Shown here piece by piece: positions 1 through 6,642 of a stretch of DNA of 21,019 bases. The notes under the pieces are model-generated. The model ran no database searches. It was not told the DNA's origin and saw only the letters and a list, made by a program, of their open reading frames with translations. Each line of letters opens with the position of its first letter. Positions within the stretch are counted from its first letter, which is position 1. The translations under genes and the position numbers were made by a program. Source of the stretch: Phocaeicola_A sp963643925 (GTDB taxonomy: Bacteria > Bacteroidota > Bacteroidia > Bacteroidales > Bacteroidaceae); the NCBI GenBank assembly GCA_963643925.1, contig CAVINS010000058.1, positions 1 through 21,019 of the forward strand, in the 5' to 3' direction.

Positions 1-111
1 TTCTATTTATTTATCTGCTTGATTCTTAATCCATTGCAATATCATATAAAATATTTTTCTATTTAACTGAAAATAATTTATGAAGTATATCTTTTCGGGT
101 AAAATAGTTTG

Positions 112-119
112 TATATTTG
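112..119 (+). promoter_or_regulatory. Candidate Bacteroides -7 promoter box for the fimbrillin/GLUG lipoprotein
   Basis: TATATTTG matches the Bacteroides -7 consensus TAnnTTTG at every fixed position. It lies 77 bp before the start codon at 197, giving an expected 5' leader of about 70 nt. I see no good TTTG about 20 bp upstream, so a -33 element is missing or poor, and the promoter may need an activator. The rest of 1-111 is A/T-rich and holds no gene that I can support. Confidence 0.5.
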
Positions 120-156
120 CAATATTAGGGAGCATATACGTGCTTCTGCATATTGC
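119..156 (+). promoter_or_regulatory. Inverted repeat at the start of the lipoprotein leader
   Basis: GCAATAT (119-125) pairs with ATATTGC (150-156), and inside it AGCA (131-134) pairs with TGCT (141-144) around a six-base loop. The outer left arm overlaps the end of the -7 box, so the repeat could be an operator or a leader hairpin. No regulator can be assigned. Confidence 0.35.
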
Positions 157-196
157 CCCCCTTCCCAATTAATCATTAATTTATTATTGTAATACT

Positions 197-2404
197 ATGA
201 ATAAACCAACAAAAGTCTTGCAAGCGGTATTGTTTTGCATGTGTTTAATGGGATGTCAACAACGTACATTCCTCATGGATGAGAGTGAAATGAGTGAGCA
301 ACGGATACCGGTGTTGTTCTCCGGGACTATACAGACGCGCATGGTGAACAATGCTTGGGAAGCGGACGACAAGATTGGGGTGTTCATGTTTAAAACCGGA
401 CAGACAGAGGTTACGGGTGCGGTCATCGACAATTCCAATAACCGGAAATACGTCTACTCTTCGGACAACTCCTTTTCCCCGGCAACCAAGAACGATACAC
501 TTTTCTATCCGCAGGATGCCAATGTCGACTTTATCTCCTATTACCCGTATAGTGCAGTGGAGGATTGCCAACTGAAATTGGACGTCTCTCAGCAGGCGGA
601 CCCGTCGTCCATCGACTTGCTCTATAGCAATAACCTAAAGAATATCCCAAAAGGGAACACTCAACAGACATTGCAGTTCACCCACAGGCTGGCGAAGACT
701 GTGTTCGACATAAAGGCTGGGATGGATTTCAATGCCAAGGACTTGGTAGGCTTGAAACTTTCCGTTGAGGACGTGGCAGCTTCCGCAACATTCAATATCC
801 TCAAGAACGAGTTGGAGCTGGTGTCTAACTCCAATAAGACCATTACTGCCAAGACGAACACGGAAGGAACCCAGTCCGAAGCCATCATGTTGCCGCAGGA
901 TTGCGGAAACAAGAAGGTGAAGATAGTCCTGGCAAACCGGCGGACTTATACCTTTTTGATAGGTAGCACTGCGGTTGATACTGGAAATGGCGATACCGGT
1001 TCCGCCACTAAGAATACTGAATGGAACGCTTCCTACAAGTATACCTATACGATCACATTGGACCGCGACTATTATTCCGTGGAGAGCATCGCTGCCACAG
1101 TTGAGGATTGGACCGCTAACGAGGGAGGTTCTTTGGATCAATCCGGTAGCAGCACCATCGATGCATCCATTTGGGACGGCACCACTTCCAACATCGATTG
1201 GTACGACGCATCGCTGAGTACCTTCAACATTTCCACAGCGGAAGAGTTCGCCGGATTCTCTGAATTGGTGAATGGCGGCAACAACTTCGACGGAAAGACC
1301 GTGAATCTGCTTTCGGACATCGATTTGAACAACAAGAGCTGGACTCCTATAGGTTATGATAAGACTACCTCTTTCAAAGGAACGTTCAATGGCGGTAATC
1401 ATACGGTGAATGGCATTGCCCCTGTTTTGCATGCCGACAGCCAAGTGCTCGGATTGTTTGGTGACAACGGCGGCGTAATCAATGATGTCATTGTGAGTGG
1501 CACGGTGTCGTACAATGGTGGTGACGTGGAAACAGTATGCATCGCCGGTGTGGTAGGCATGAATCGTGGAACGGTAAAAGGTTGCCGTAACTATGCGTCG
1601 GTTACTGGCGTTAATACTGCTGTCAATGAGAGTGGTAGTACTAATCTCAATATCGGTGGTATCGCTGGATACCATATTGGTTTGGGCTCAGTCGAGGATT
1701 GTCAGAACCAAGGTGTGATTACAGGAGAAAATGTGACATCCGCGGAGTCTAACGTTAGCATGGGAGGTATAGTAGGGTTCTCCAAAGCAGTCGTTAAAAA
1801 TTCAGAGAATGACCAAAGTGTTCGGTGTAAGGGCAAGATAGCGTACGCAGGTGGTATTACGGGCACTTTCTCAATTGCAAGTTCTGTCTCTGGTTGTTAC
1901 AACTATGGTAGCGTAACGATAGAGGAAGCCTCTTCTAAATCGGTAGCAGGCGGCATCGTGGGCTGGCTGTCGGAGGCTTCGGGAAATGTCAATGGTTGTT
2001 TCAATTATGCGGAAGTGACAGCTAATATTGATAATTCAAAAACATATGCTAAAGCCGGTGGGGTTGTCGGTCAAAATGATGGCGGAACGATAATTTCCAA
2101 TACGAATAATGGCATGGTAACGGCCGTGAACTCTCAAACAGCATCTAGCTCTGCTGCTGGAGGCATAGTGGGTCATAACCAAAATAAGGGAACAGTCCAC
2201 AAGTGCACCAACGGAACCAGTGGCAGCGCACAGTGTGCAGGAAAGTATGGTTGCATCGCTGGATATAACAGCACGGCCGATAAGGCAGAAGGTTATGTCT
2301 ACAGCTGTTGCACGAACAACGGAACACCATCCAAGTGGATTGGTAGTGCTGCGGGGAATAGCTCTCTTGCTGGGGTGACGACCACGGAGCATACAGACGA
2401 ATGA
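197..2404 (+). CDS. Surface lipoprotein with fimbrillin-like and GLUG-repeat domains
   Basis: This 735-residue protein begins with a lipoprotein signal whose lipobox LMGC puts the lipidated cysteine at residue 20, so it should be anchored in a membrane, probably the outer membrane facing outward. Residues about 30-305 resemble the Mfa-like/FimA fimbrillin family of Bacteroidales (a DKIGVF motif, a YYPY motif and an FTHRLAKTVF motif). Residues about 330-400 look like the lead-in strand region common before GLUG repeats (a LLSDIDLNNKSWTPIG motif). From about residue 448 to 670 there are seven GLUG-type repeats beginning GGIVG, GGIAG, GGITG or similar, each followed by a C-N-x-G/A-x-V strand; these are predicted to form a beta-solenoid. 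The ATG at 197 is chosen because it gives the complete signal peptide. The gene stands alone. Likely roles are adhesion or a minor fimbrial tip component, but this is inferred from the domains only. Confidence 0.85.
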   Translation: MNKPTKVLQAVLFCMCLMGCQQRTFLMDESEMSEQRIPVLFSGTIQTRMVNNAWEADDKIGVFMFKTGQTEVTGAVIDNSNNRKYVYSSDNSFSPATKNDTLFYPQDANVDFISYYPYSAVEDCQLKLDVSQQADPSSIDLLYSNNLKNIPKGNTQQTLQFTHRLAKTVFDIKAGMDFNAKDLVGLKLSVEDVAASATFNILKNELELVSNSNKTITAKTNTEGTQSEAIMLPQDCGNKKVKIVLANRRTYTFLIGSTAVDTGNGDTGSATKNTEWNASYKYTYTITLDRDYYSVESIAATVEDWTANEGGSLDQSGSSTIDASIWDGTTSNIDWYDASLSTFNISTAEEFAGFSELVNGGNNFDGKTVNLLSDIDLNNKSWTPIGYDKTTSFKGTFNGGNHTVNGIAPVLHADSQVLGLFGDNGGVINDVIVSGTVSYNGGDVETVCIAGVVGMNRGTVKGCRNYASVTGVNTAVNESGSTNLNIGGIAGYHIGLGSVEDCQNQGVITGENVTSAESNVSMGGIVGFSKAVVKNSENDQSVRCKGKIAYAGGITGTFSIASSVSGCYNYGSVTIEEASSKSVAGGIVGWLSEASGNVNGCFNYAEVTANIDNSKTYAKAGGVVGQNDGGTIISNTNNGMVTAVNSQTASSSAAGGIVGHNQNKGTVHKCTNGTSGSAQCAGKYGCIAGYNSTADKAEGYVYSCCTNNGTPSKWIGSAAGNSSLAGVTTTEHTDE

Positions 2405-2464
2405 AATGTATTTCTCTCTCTCTTAATATGTAAACAATGAGTGCTTAATTGTAAGTGTAAAGGT

Positions 2465-2492
2465 CTGGGGCGTGCCGTGAGGTATGCCCCAG
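2465..2492 (+). terminator. Hairpin after the lipoprotein gene, possible terminator
   Basis: CTGGGGCGTGCC (2465-2476) pairs with GGTATGCCCCAG (2481-2492) over 12 bp with two G-U pairs and a GTGA tetraloop. It starts 61 bp after the stop codon. No run of T follows, so it may work poorly as an intrinsic terminator or serve mainly to stabilise the mRNA 3' end. Confidence 0.5.
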
Positions 2493-2573
2493 GTCGCAAA
2501 GAATGCTCGGCATGATTATGGTCTAATGGGTGGAAGTGCTCGATAACCCTTATTCCCCTTTACTCATTATGTT

Positions 2574-2780
2574 TCAGATTTCGGTTTCAATGACGGTTAT
2601 GAACCGGTGCGGATAAGCGATTACTTTACCATTGTGTTCGCTGACCAGAAGTCCACCGGATAAAAATTGGCGAACGATGGTGGTCTTGCCTACCTGTCGG
2701 GCACCCTTAATAAGAAGGGCCTTGTTCCTGGTCTCATTCTTCCACTCCGCTAGTCTGCTGATTATCTTTCTTTTAAGCAT
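2574..2780 (-). pseudogene. Truncated AAA-family ATPase (DUF4143-type) remnant
   Basis: The first 40 or so residues match the start of the common Bacteroidales AAA ATPases that carry a C-terminal DUF4143 domain: a basic LKRKIISRL start, the KALLIKGARQVGKTT segment with Walker A GARQVGKT, then IVRQF. After this the sequence continues for about 28 residues that do not resemble the rest of that domain and stops at residue 68. Family members are about 380-450 residues and need Walker B, sensor and DUF4143 parts, all absent here. The gene is therefore probably the result of an internal deletion and is non-functional as an ATPase. It faces the lipoprotein gene. A functional short protein cannot be fully excluded. 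The origin of the C-terminal segment (residues 41-68) is not recognised. Confidence 0.65.
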
Positions 2781-2786
2781 GTCGTT

Positions 2787-2867
2787 GCAACTTTTTGCCA
2801 GTGTTTTATATACAAAATTACAACTTTTTTCCAGGTGTACTCAGGTGTTTCTGCAACTTTTTCCCAG
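2787..2867. repeat. Three direct repeats with an exact 33-bp period
   Basis: GCAACTTTTTGCCAG (2787-2801), ACAACTTTTTTCCAG (2820-2834) and GCAACTTTTTCCCAG (2853-2867) begin exactly 33 bp apart. They lie directly upstream of the ATPase remnant (minus strand) and downstream of the transporter stop at 2887. The 18-bp spacers between the cores are not conserved. They could be protein-binding iterons, a 5' leader element of the ATPase gene family, or a decayed mini-repeat. Confidence 0.75.
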
Positions 2868-2886
2868 GTTGAGTGTAGGGTATGCC

Positions 2887-3852
2887 TTACGCTTTGCGCT
2901 TGTCCCACCAGAGGAAGAGGCCGGCTAGTATGGTGCCGGAGATGCTGTGCCAGGCACAACTGATGGCGCAAGGGAGTACGGCCAGGGGTTGGGCGGCAAA
3001 GAAATGACCGGCTAGGACGGTGGCCAAGCCGGCATTCTGCATGCCAACCTCTATGGAGACGGTGCGCTTCTTGGCGGTGTTGAAACCGGCAAGTTTCCCG
3101 GCAAACCAACCGAGGAGATAGCCCAGTGAGTTGTGACAGAACACCACCATGAAGGTCCAGAGGAAGAGGAACAAACCGCGCTCCATGAGGTCGTCGTGGA
3201 CAGTAGATATCACTCCGCCGACGATGCAGGCAAGGGCTGTGACGCTGATGCCGGGCATGAGGCTCTGTAGGGTAGGGAAGTAGGAACGGCGACCATAGAC
3301 GTAGTTGAGTGCACAACCGATGCCTACCGGTATGATGGTGACGATGAGGATATTGATGAACATGCCTACGGCGTCGATCTCGATGATTTCGCCGGCGGTA
3401 ATCTGCATGAGCAGCGGTGTCATGACGGGAGCCAACAGGGTGGAGGCACACGTCATACCGACAGAGAAGGCCACGTCGCCGTGGCAGAGATAGCTCATGA
3501 TGTTGCTCGACACTCCGCCCGGACAACAGCCCACGAGCAGGATGCCGAGCGCCAAAGCCGGGTCGAGATGCCACACGCGGACCAGTAGATAAGCCACGCC
3601 GGGCATGATGATGAACTGCGCACAGGTGCCGATGAAGACATCCAGCGGACGGCGCGCTAGTATCTTGAAGTCGTCGGTCGTCAAGGTCAGGCCCATCGTA
3701 AGCATGATGATGCCGAGTATGACGGTCTGCGTGGTGCCGCGCACCCAATCGAAGGTGTGGGGCATGAAGAATGCGAAGATGGCTATGGCGATGATGAACG
3801 CCGAGGTGTAGTTGGCCAGAAAACGGCTGATGGATTGAAGTGTCTTAATCAC
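2887..3852 (-). CDS. Bile acid:sodium symporter (BASS) family transporter
   Basis: This 321-residue inner-membrane protein has about nine or ten hydrophobic segments, the normal size for the BASS/SBF family. Family signatures are clear: GCCPGGVSSN (residues 108-117), corresponding to the conserved substrate and sodium-site loop, and the second crossover motif EVGMQNAGLA (268-277). Members move bile acids, pantoate, keto acids or other organic anions with sodium; the substrate of this one cannot be told from the sequence. The ATG at 3852 precedes the first membrane segment, and no better start is visible upstream. It is transcribed alone, away from groES, from a promoter in the shared spacer. 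A role in handling bile acids would fit a gut organism but is an inference. Confidence 0.9.
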   Translation of the reverse strand: MIKTLQSISRFLANYTSAFIIAIAIFAFFMPHTFDWVRGTTQTVILGIIMLTMGLTLTTDDFKILARRPLDVFIGTCAQFIIMPGVAYLLVRVWHLDPALALGILLVGCCPGGVSSNIMSYLCHGDVAFSVGMTCASTLLAPVMTPLLMQITAGEIIEIDAVGMFINILIVTIIPVGIGCALNYVYGRRSYFPTLQSLMPGISVTALACIVGGVISTVHDDLMERGLFLFLWTFMVVFCHNSLGYLLGWFAGKLAGFNTAKKRTVSIEVGMQNAGLATVLAGHFFAAQPLAVLPCAISCAWHSISGTILAGLFLWWDKRKA

Positions 3853-3945
3853 GGAGCAAAGTTGTTATACCTTATTAAATATATAGAAGCAAAAGACCCG
3901 CCCTGATTCGCTGACCTCCGGGAAGCGTGGCGGATTCTGTTGCTG

Positions 3946-3977
3946 CAAAGATGCAACTATTTATCGACATCGGGAAA
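3946..3977 (-). promoter_or_regulatory. Candidate promoter of the BASS transporter
   Basis: Read on the minus strand, TTTC (3974-3977) is followed after 20 bp by CATCTTTG (3946-3953), which matches TAnnTTTG at five of six fixed positions, with the usual spacing. It would give a leader of roughly 90 nt. The inverted repeat GTTGC/GCAAC at 3939-3957 overlaps the -7 box. Confidence 0.35.
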
Positions 3978-4146
3978 CAATCCACGACTTTTTGCTCCCG
4001 CATGGGCGAAAAAGATGACAGGTGTGCATGATGTTGATGCCCGGAAGTCTGCCGGAGGGTGCAATGGACCCTATACGCATGTCATGATGGACAATAGTTG
4101 AACGGCGTTCCATAGTATGACATCTTGTCGTAAAGTCTGTCATGCG
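3978..4146. other. Intergenic spacer without recognisable feature
   Basis: This part of the divergent spacer between the transporter and groES is fairly G/C-rich and holds several copies of ATGACA/TGTCAT in both orientations, with no clear spacing. I see no convincing gene, terminator or RNA here. An open frame on the minus strand (3961-4236) has no recognisable family features and overlaps both candidate promoter regions. Confidence 0.5.
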
Positions 4147-4178
4147 GTTGTCACCCGCGTGTGGCGAATATGAATTTG
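4147..4178 (+). promoter_or_regulatory. Candidate housekeeping-type promoter of groES-groEL
   Basis: GTTG (4147-4150), a 20-bp spacer and TGAATTTG (4171-4178) fit the Bacteroides TTTG / TAnnTTTG pattern with one mismatch in each box. It would start transcription near 4183-4187, about 90 nt before groES. Confidence 0.35.
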
Positions 4179-4197
4179 GGGAAGCGATTCCTCCCTT

Positions 4198-4213
4198 TGG
4201 CACAGTTTCTGTA
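4198..4213 (+). promoter_or_regulatory. Sigma-54-like element upstream of groES
   Basis: TGGCAC (4198-4203), five bases, then CTGTA (4209-4213) resembles the -24/-12 sigma-54 pattern TGGCAC-N5-TTGCW. The -24 half is perfect, but the key -12 GC reads GT. It could be a weak or altered sigma-54 promoter or a chance match. No enhancer-binding regulator is present in the window. Confidence 0.25.
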
Positions 4214-4215
4214 AT

Positions 4216-4234
4216 GCCCTTAGTGCCTACGGGC
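4216..4234 (+). promoter_or_regulatory. Inverted repeat in the groES leader
   Basis: GCCC-T-TAG, loop TGC, CTA-C-GGGC forms a 7-bp stem with one mismatch, 38 bp before the groES start. It does not match CIRCE (TTAGCACTC-N9-GAGTGCTAA), so HrcA control is not supported. It may be an operator for an unknown heat-shock regulator or a leader hairpin. Confidence 0.35.
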
Positions 4235-4272
4235 AAAGAAAACAGTAAATAACAAATTAAAAATAGTAGATT

Positions 4273-4545
4273 ATGAACATTAAACCATTAGCAGACAGAG
4301 TGCTTATCCTCCCTGCTCCTGCAGAAGAGAAGACCATTGGTGGTATCATCATTCCTGATACGGCAAAAGAGAAACCCTTGCAGGGTACAGTAGTGGCAGT
4401 GGGCCATGGAACTAAAGACGAAGAGATGGTTCTGAAGGTCAACGACCAGGTTTTGTACGGTAAATATTCCGGTACGGAAATCGAATACGAGGGTACGAAA
4501 TACCTGATGATGCGTCAGAGCGATGTTCTCGCAGTGTTGGGATAA
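4273..4545 (+). CDS. groES: GroES co-chaperonin (Hsp10)
   Basis: This 90-residue cytoplasmic protein forms the heptameric lid of the GroEL chamber. The sequence shows the whole family pattern: the MNIKPLADRVL start, the mobile loop with the hydrophobic GGIIIP tripeptide region (residues about 23-28) that docks on GroEL, the LQGTVVAVG strand, the VLYGKYSGTEI strand and the MRQSDVLAVL end. Length is slightly below the usual 94-97, as is common in Bacteroidales. It is followed 32 bp later by groEL, certainly one operon. The sequence before the start is A/T-rich with no Shine-Dalgarno match, which is normal for the phylum. Confidence 0.98.
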   Translation: MNIKPLADRVLILPAPAEEKTIGGIIIPDTAKEKPLQGTVVAVGHGTKDEEMVLKVNDQVLYGKYSGTEIEYEGTKYLMMRQSDVLAVLG

Positions 4546-4577
4546 TCAATAGTTGAACTTATTAAAATCTAAGAATT

Positions 4578-6215
4578 ATGGCAAAAGAGATATTATTTAA
4601 TGTAGACGCTCGCGACCAGCTGAAGAAAGGTGTCGACGAGTTGGCAAACGCAGTGAAGGTTACACTTGGCCCGAAAGGACGTAACGTAATCATCGAGAAG
4701 AAGTTCGGTGCTCCACACATTACCAAGGATGGTGTGACGGTTGCCAAGGAGGTGGAGCTGAGCGACGCTTTCCAGAACACCGGTGCACAGTTGGTGAAGT
4801 CGGTGGCATCAAAGACTGGCGACGATGCCGGTGACGGTACTACGACGGCTACGGTATTGGCTCAGGCCATTGTTGGTGTCGGCTTGAAGAACGTTACTGC
4901 AGGTGCGAACCCGATGGACTTGAAACGTGGTATCGACAAGGCTGTGGTGAAGGTCGTGGAGTCTATCAAGAACCAGGCCGAGACCGTGGGCGACAACTAC
5001 GACAAGATTGAGCAAGTGGCTACCATCTCTGCCAACAACGACCCGTTGATTGGTAAACTGATTGCCGACGCTATGCGCAAGGTTTCCAAGGACGGTGTCA
5101 TCACCATCGAGGAGGCAAAGGGTACCGACACTACCATCGGTGTGGTCGAGGGTATGCAGTTCGACAGAGGTTACCTCTCTGCTTACTTCGTGACCGACAC
5201 AGAGAAGATGGAGTGCGTGATGGAGCATCCTTACATTCTCATCTACGACAAGAAAATCTCTAACCTGAAAGATATGCTTCCTATCCTCGAACCCGCTGTA
5301 CAGACTGGTCGTCCTTTACTGATTATCGCTGAGGATGTTGATAGTGAGGCTTTGACCACTTTGGTAGTGAACCGTCTGCGCTCACAGTTGAAAATCTGCG
5401 CTGTGAAGGCTCCGGGCTTCGGCGACCGCAGAAAAGAGATGCTCGAGGATATCGCCATCCTTACCGGTGGTCTGGTCATCAGCGAGGAGAAGGGCTTGAA
5501 ACTGGAGCAGGCAACACTGGAGATGTTGGGCTCTTGCGACAAGATTACCGTTACCAAGGACAACACTACTATTGTTAACGGTGCCGGCGACAAGGAGAAC
5601 ATCGCTATGCGTGTCAACCAGATCAAGGCTCAGATTAAGACCACAACTTCTGACTACGACAAGGAGAAATTGCAGGAGCGTTTGGCTAAGTTGTCAGGTG
5701 GCGTGGCAGTGCTCTACGTAGGTGCCGCTTCTGAGGTTGAGATGAAGGAGAAGAAAGACCGTGTTGACGATGCCCTCTGCGCAACCCGTGCAGCAATCGA
5801 GGAAGGTATCGTTCCGGGCGGTGGCGTAGCTTACATCCGTGCCATCGAGTCGTTGGAGAACCTGAAGGGCGACAACGAGGACGAGACCACTGGTATAGAA
5901 ATCATCAAGCGCGCCATCGAGGAGCCGTTGCGTCAGATTGTCGCCAACGCTGGCAAAGAGGGTGCCGTTGTCGTACAGAAGGTACGTGAGGGTAAGGGTG
6001 ACTTCGGTTACAACGCCCGTACAGACAAGTACGAGAACATGCACGCAGCCGGTGTGGTTGATCCTGCCAAGGTGGCTCGTGTAGCACTGGAGAACGCTGC
6101 TTCCATCGCTGGTATGTTCCTGACTACGGAATGTGTCATCGTAGAGAAGAAGGAGGAGAAAGCCGAGATGCCTATGGGCGCTCAGGGTATGGGCGGCATG
6201 GGCGGAATGATGTAA
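4578..6215 (+). CDS. groEL: GroEL chaperonin (Hsp60)
   Basis: This 545-residue ATP-dependent chaperonin forms the double heptameric ring that folds newly made or stressed proteins together with GroES. It is full length and intact. Visible landmarks are the nucleotide-binding GDDAGDGTTT (residues 81-90), the VKAPGFGDRR segment, the GAASEVEMKEKKDRVDDAL region, the family signature AAIEEGIVPGGG and the flexible GGM-type C-terminus. It is close to, but not identical with, GroEL of Bacteroides thetaiotaomicron as I remember that sequence, with replacements spread throughout, which places the organism in or near the Bacteroidaceae. It is cotranscribed with groES and followed by a strong terminator at 6259-6292. 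Confidence 0.99.
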   Translation: MAKEILFNVDARDQLKKGVDELANAVKVTLGPKGRNVIIEKKFGAPHITKDGVTVAKEVELSDAFQNTGAQLVKSVASKTGDDAGDGTTTATVLAQAIVGVGLKNVTAGANPMDLKRGIDKAVVKVVESIKNQAETVGDNYDKIEQVATISANNDPLIGKLIADAMRKVSKDGVITIEEAKGTDTTIGVVEGMQFDRGYLSAYFVTDTEKMECVMEHPYILIYDKKISNLKDMLPILEPAVQTGRPLLIIAEDVDSEALTTLVVNRLRSQLKICAVKAPGFGDRRKEMLEDIAILTGGLVISEEKGLKLEQATLEMLGSCDKITVTKDNTTIVNGAGDKENIAMRVNQIKAQIKTTTSDYDKEKLQERLAKLSGGVAVLYVGAASEVEMKEKKDRVDDALCATRAAIEEGIVPGGGVAYIRAIESLENLKGDNEDETTGIEIIKRAIEEPLRQIVANAGKEGAVVVQKVREGKGDFGYNARTDKYENMHAAGVVDPAKVARVALENAASIAGMFLTTECVIVEKKEEKAEMPMGAQGMGGMGGMM

Positions 6216-6258
6216 TCTTCCGTTAAATACAGATATAGGGTGTGACTGACGCCCGACG

Positions 6259-6292
6259 CAAAGCCGTTTGTGAGGTTTCACGGACGGCTTTG
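6259..6292 (+). terminator. Strong intrinsic terminator after groEL
   Basis: CAAAGCCGT (6259-6267) pairs with ACGGCTTTG (6284-6292). The stem continues through two U-G pairs and GTGA/TCAC to a GGTT tetraloop: 15 bp in all. The T-rich TTTGTTCTT follows. It begins 43 bp after the groEL stop. Confidence 0.9.
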
Positions 6293-6344
6293 TTTGTTCT
6301 TATACGGTACGAAGTCTCTTAGACTCATAGCCTTCTTCTAACCT

Positions 6345-6640
6345 AAAACCTTCAACGTTTATGTTTTTTAGTCTTAAAAGAAGTCCAAATGACGATGCTT
6401 TGTTCGGGCTTATACAATCTAATTGTTTTGGCTTATACAATTGATTGTATAGGCCAAAACAATCGATTGTCTAGGCCCTTGCCAACGATTGTCTTCGCTA
6501 TTGCATGGAAGCGGTCTTCCAACATAAAACGTCCAACATAAAACATTCAACGTTTTAGTCTCTTCGCCTTTTATGTTTTCTGTTGTCAAAGAAGTCTCTT
6601 GGTTTCCCAACACGAAACCAAAAACATTCAACATCTTAGT
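6345..6640. repeat. Dispersed short repeats in the groEL-HAD spacer
   Basis: The core AAAACMTTCAACRT followed by TTAGT occurs three times: 6345-6373, 6540-6560 and 6621-6640. GAAGTCTCTT occurs at 6311-6320 and 6591-6600, and two imperfect 30-bp copies containing TTTATGTTTT and AAAGAAGTC lie at 6357-6386 and 6568-6597. CCAACATAAAAC-N2 is repeated in tandem (6519-6532 and 6533-6546). A small hairpin GGTTTC/GAAACC sits at 6601-6619. There is no gene here. It looks like a repeat island between two convergent genes. Confidence 0.7.
6406..6495. repeat. Four tandem 22-23 bp palindromic units
   Basis: Units begin with GGC at 6407, 6430, 6452 and 6474, and each carries a self-complementary core of the type ACAATTGATTGT or AACGATTGTC. 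Because each unit is itself palindromic, 6406-6478 forms one imperfect 73-bp palindrome (GGGC at the left end, GCCC at the right end) with one single-base offset and a few G-T mismatches. Unit 4 is the most diverged. It lies between the 3' ends of groEL and the HAD gene, where it could block read-through on either strand. Confidence 0.85.
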
Positions 6641-6642
6641 AT

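Noticed and set aside
1..196. Invertible (phase-variable) promoter ahead of the surface lipoprotein
   Set aside because: Only one short inverted repeat is present and no matching pair flanks the promoter within the visible sequence; sequence before base 1 would be needed.
635..1675. Long minus-strand frame opposite the lipoprotein gene
   Set aside because: It is antisense to a gene with clear domains and shows no family features of its own.
2762..3748. Long minus-strand frame over the transporter gene
   Set aside because: It is rich in His, Arg and Pro, overlaps the clear BASS transporter in another frame and is a by-product of that gene's base composition.
4216..4234. CIRCE element before groES
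   Set aside because: The inverted repeat lacks the TTAGCACTC / GAGTGCTAA arms and the nine-base spacer.
3961..4236. Minus-strand open frame of 91 codons in the transporter-groES spacer
   Set aside because: It covers the groES promoter region, has no family resemblance and is rich in residues expected from a random G/C-rich frame.
6406..6495. CRISPR array
   Set aside because: The units are 22-23 bp, directly adjacent with no unique spacers, and there are no cas genes.
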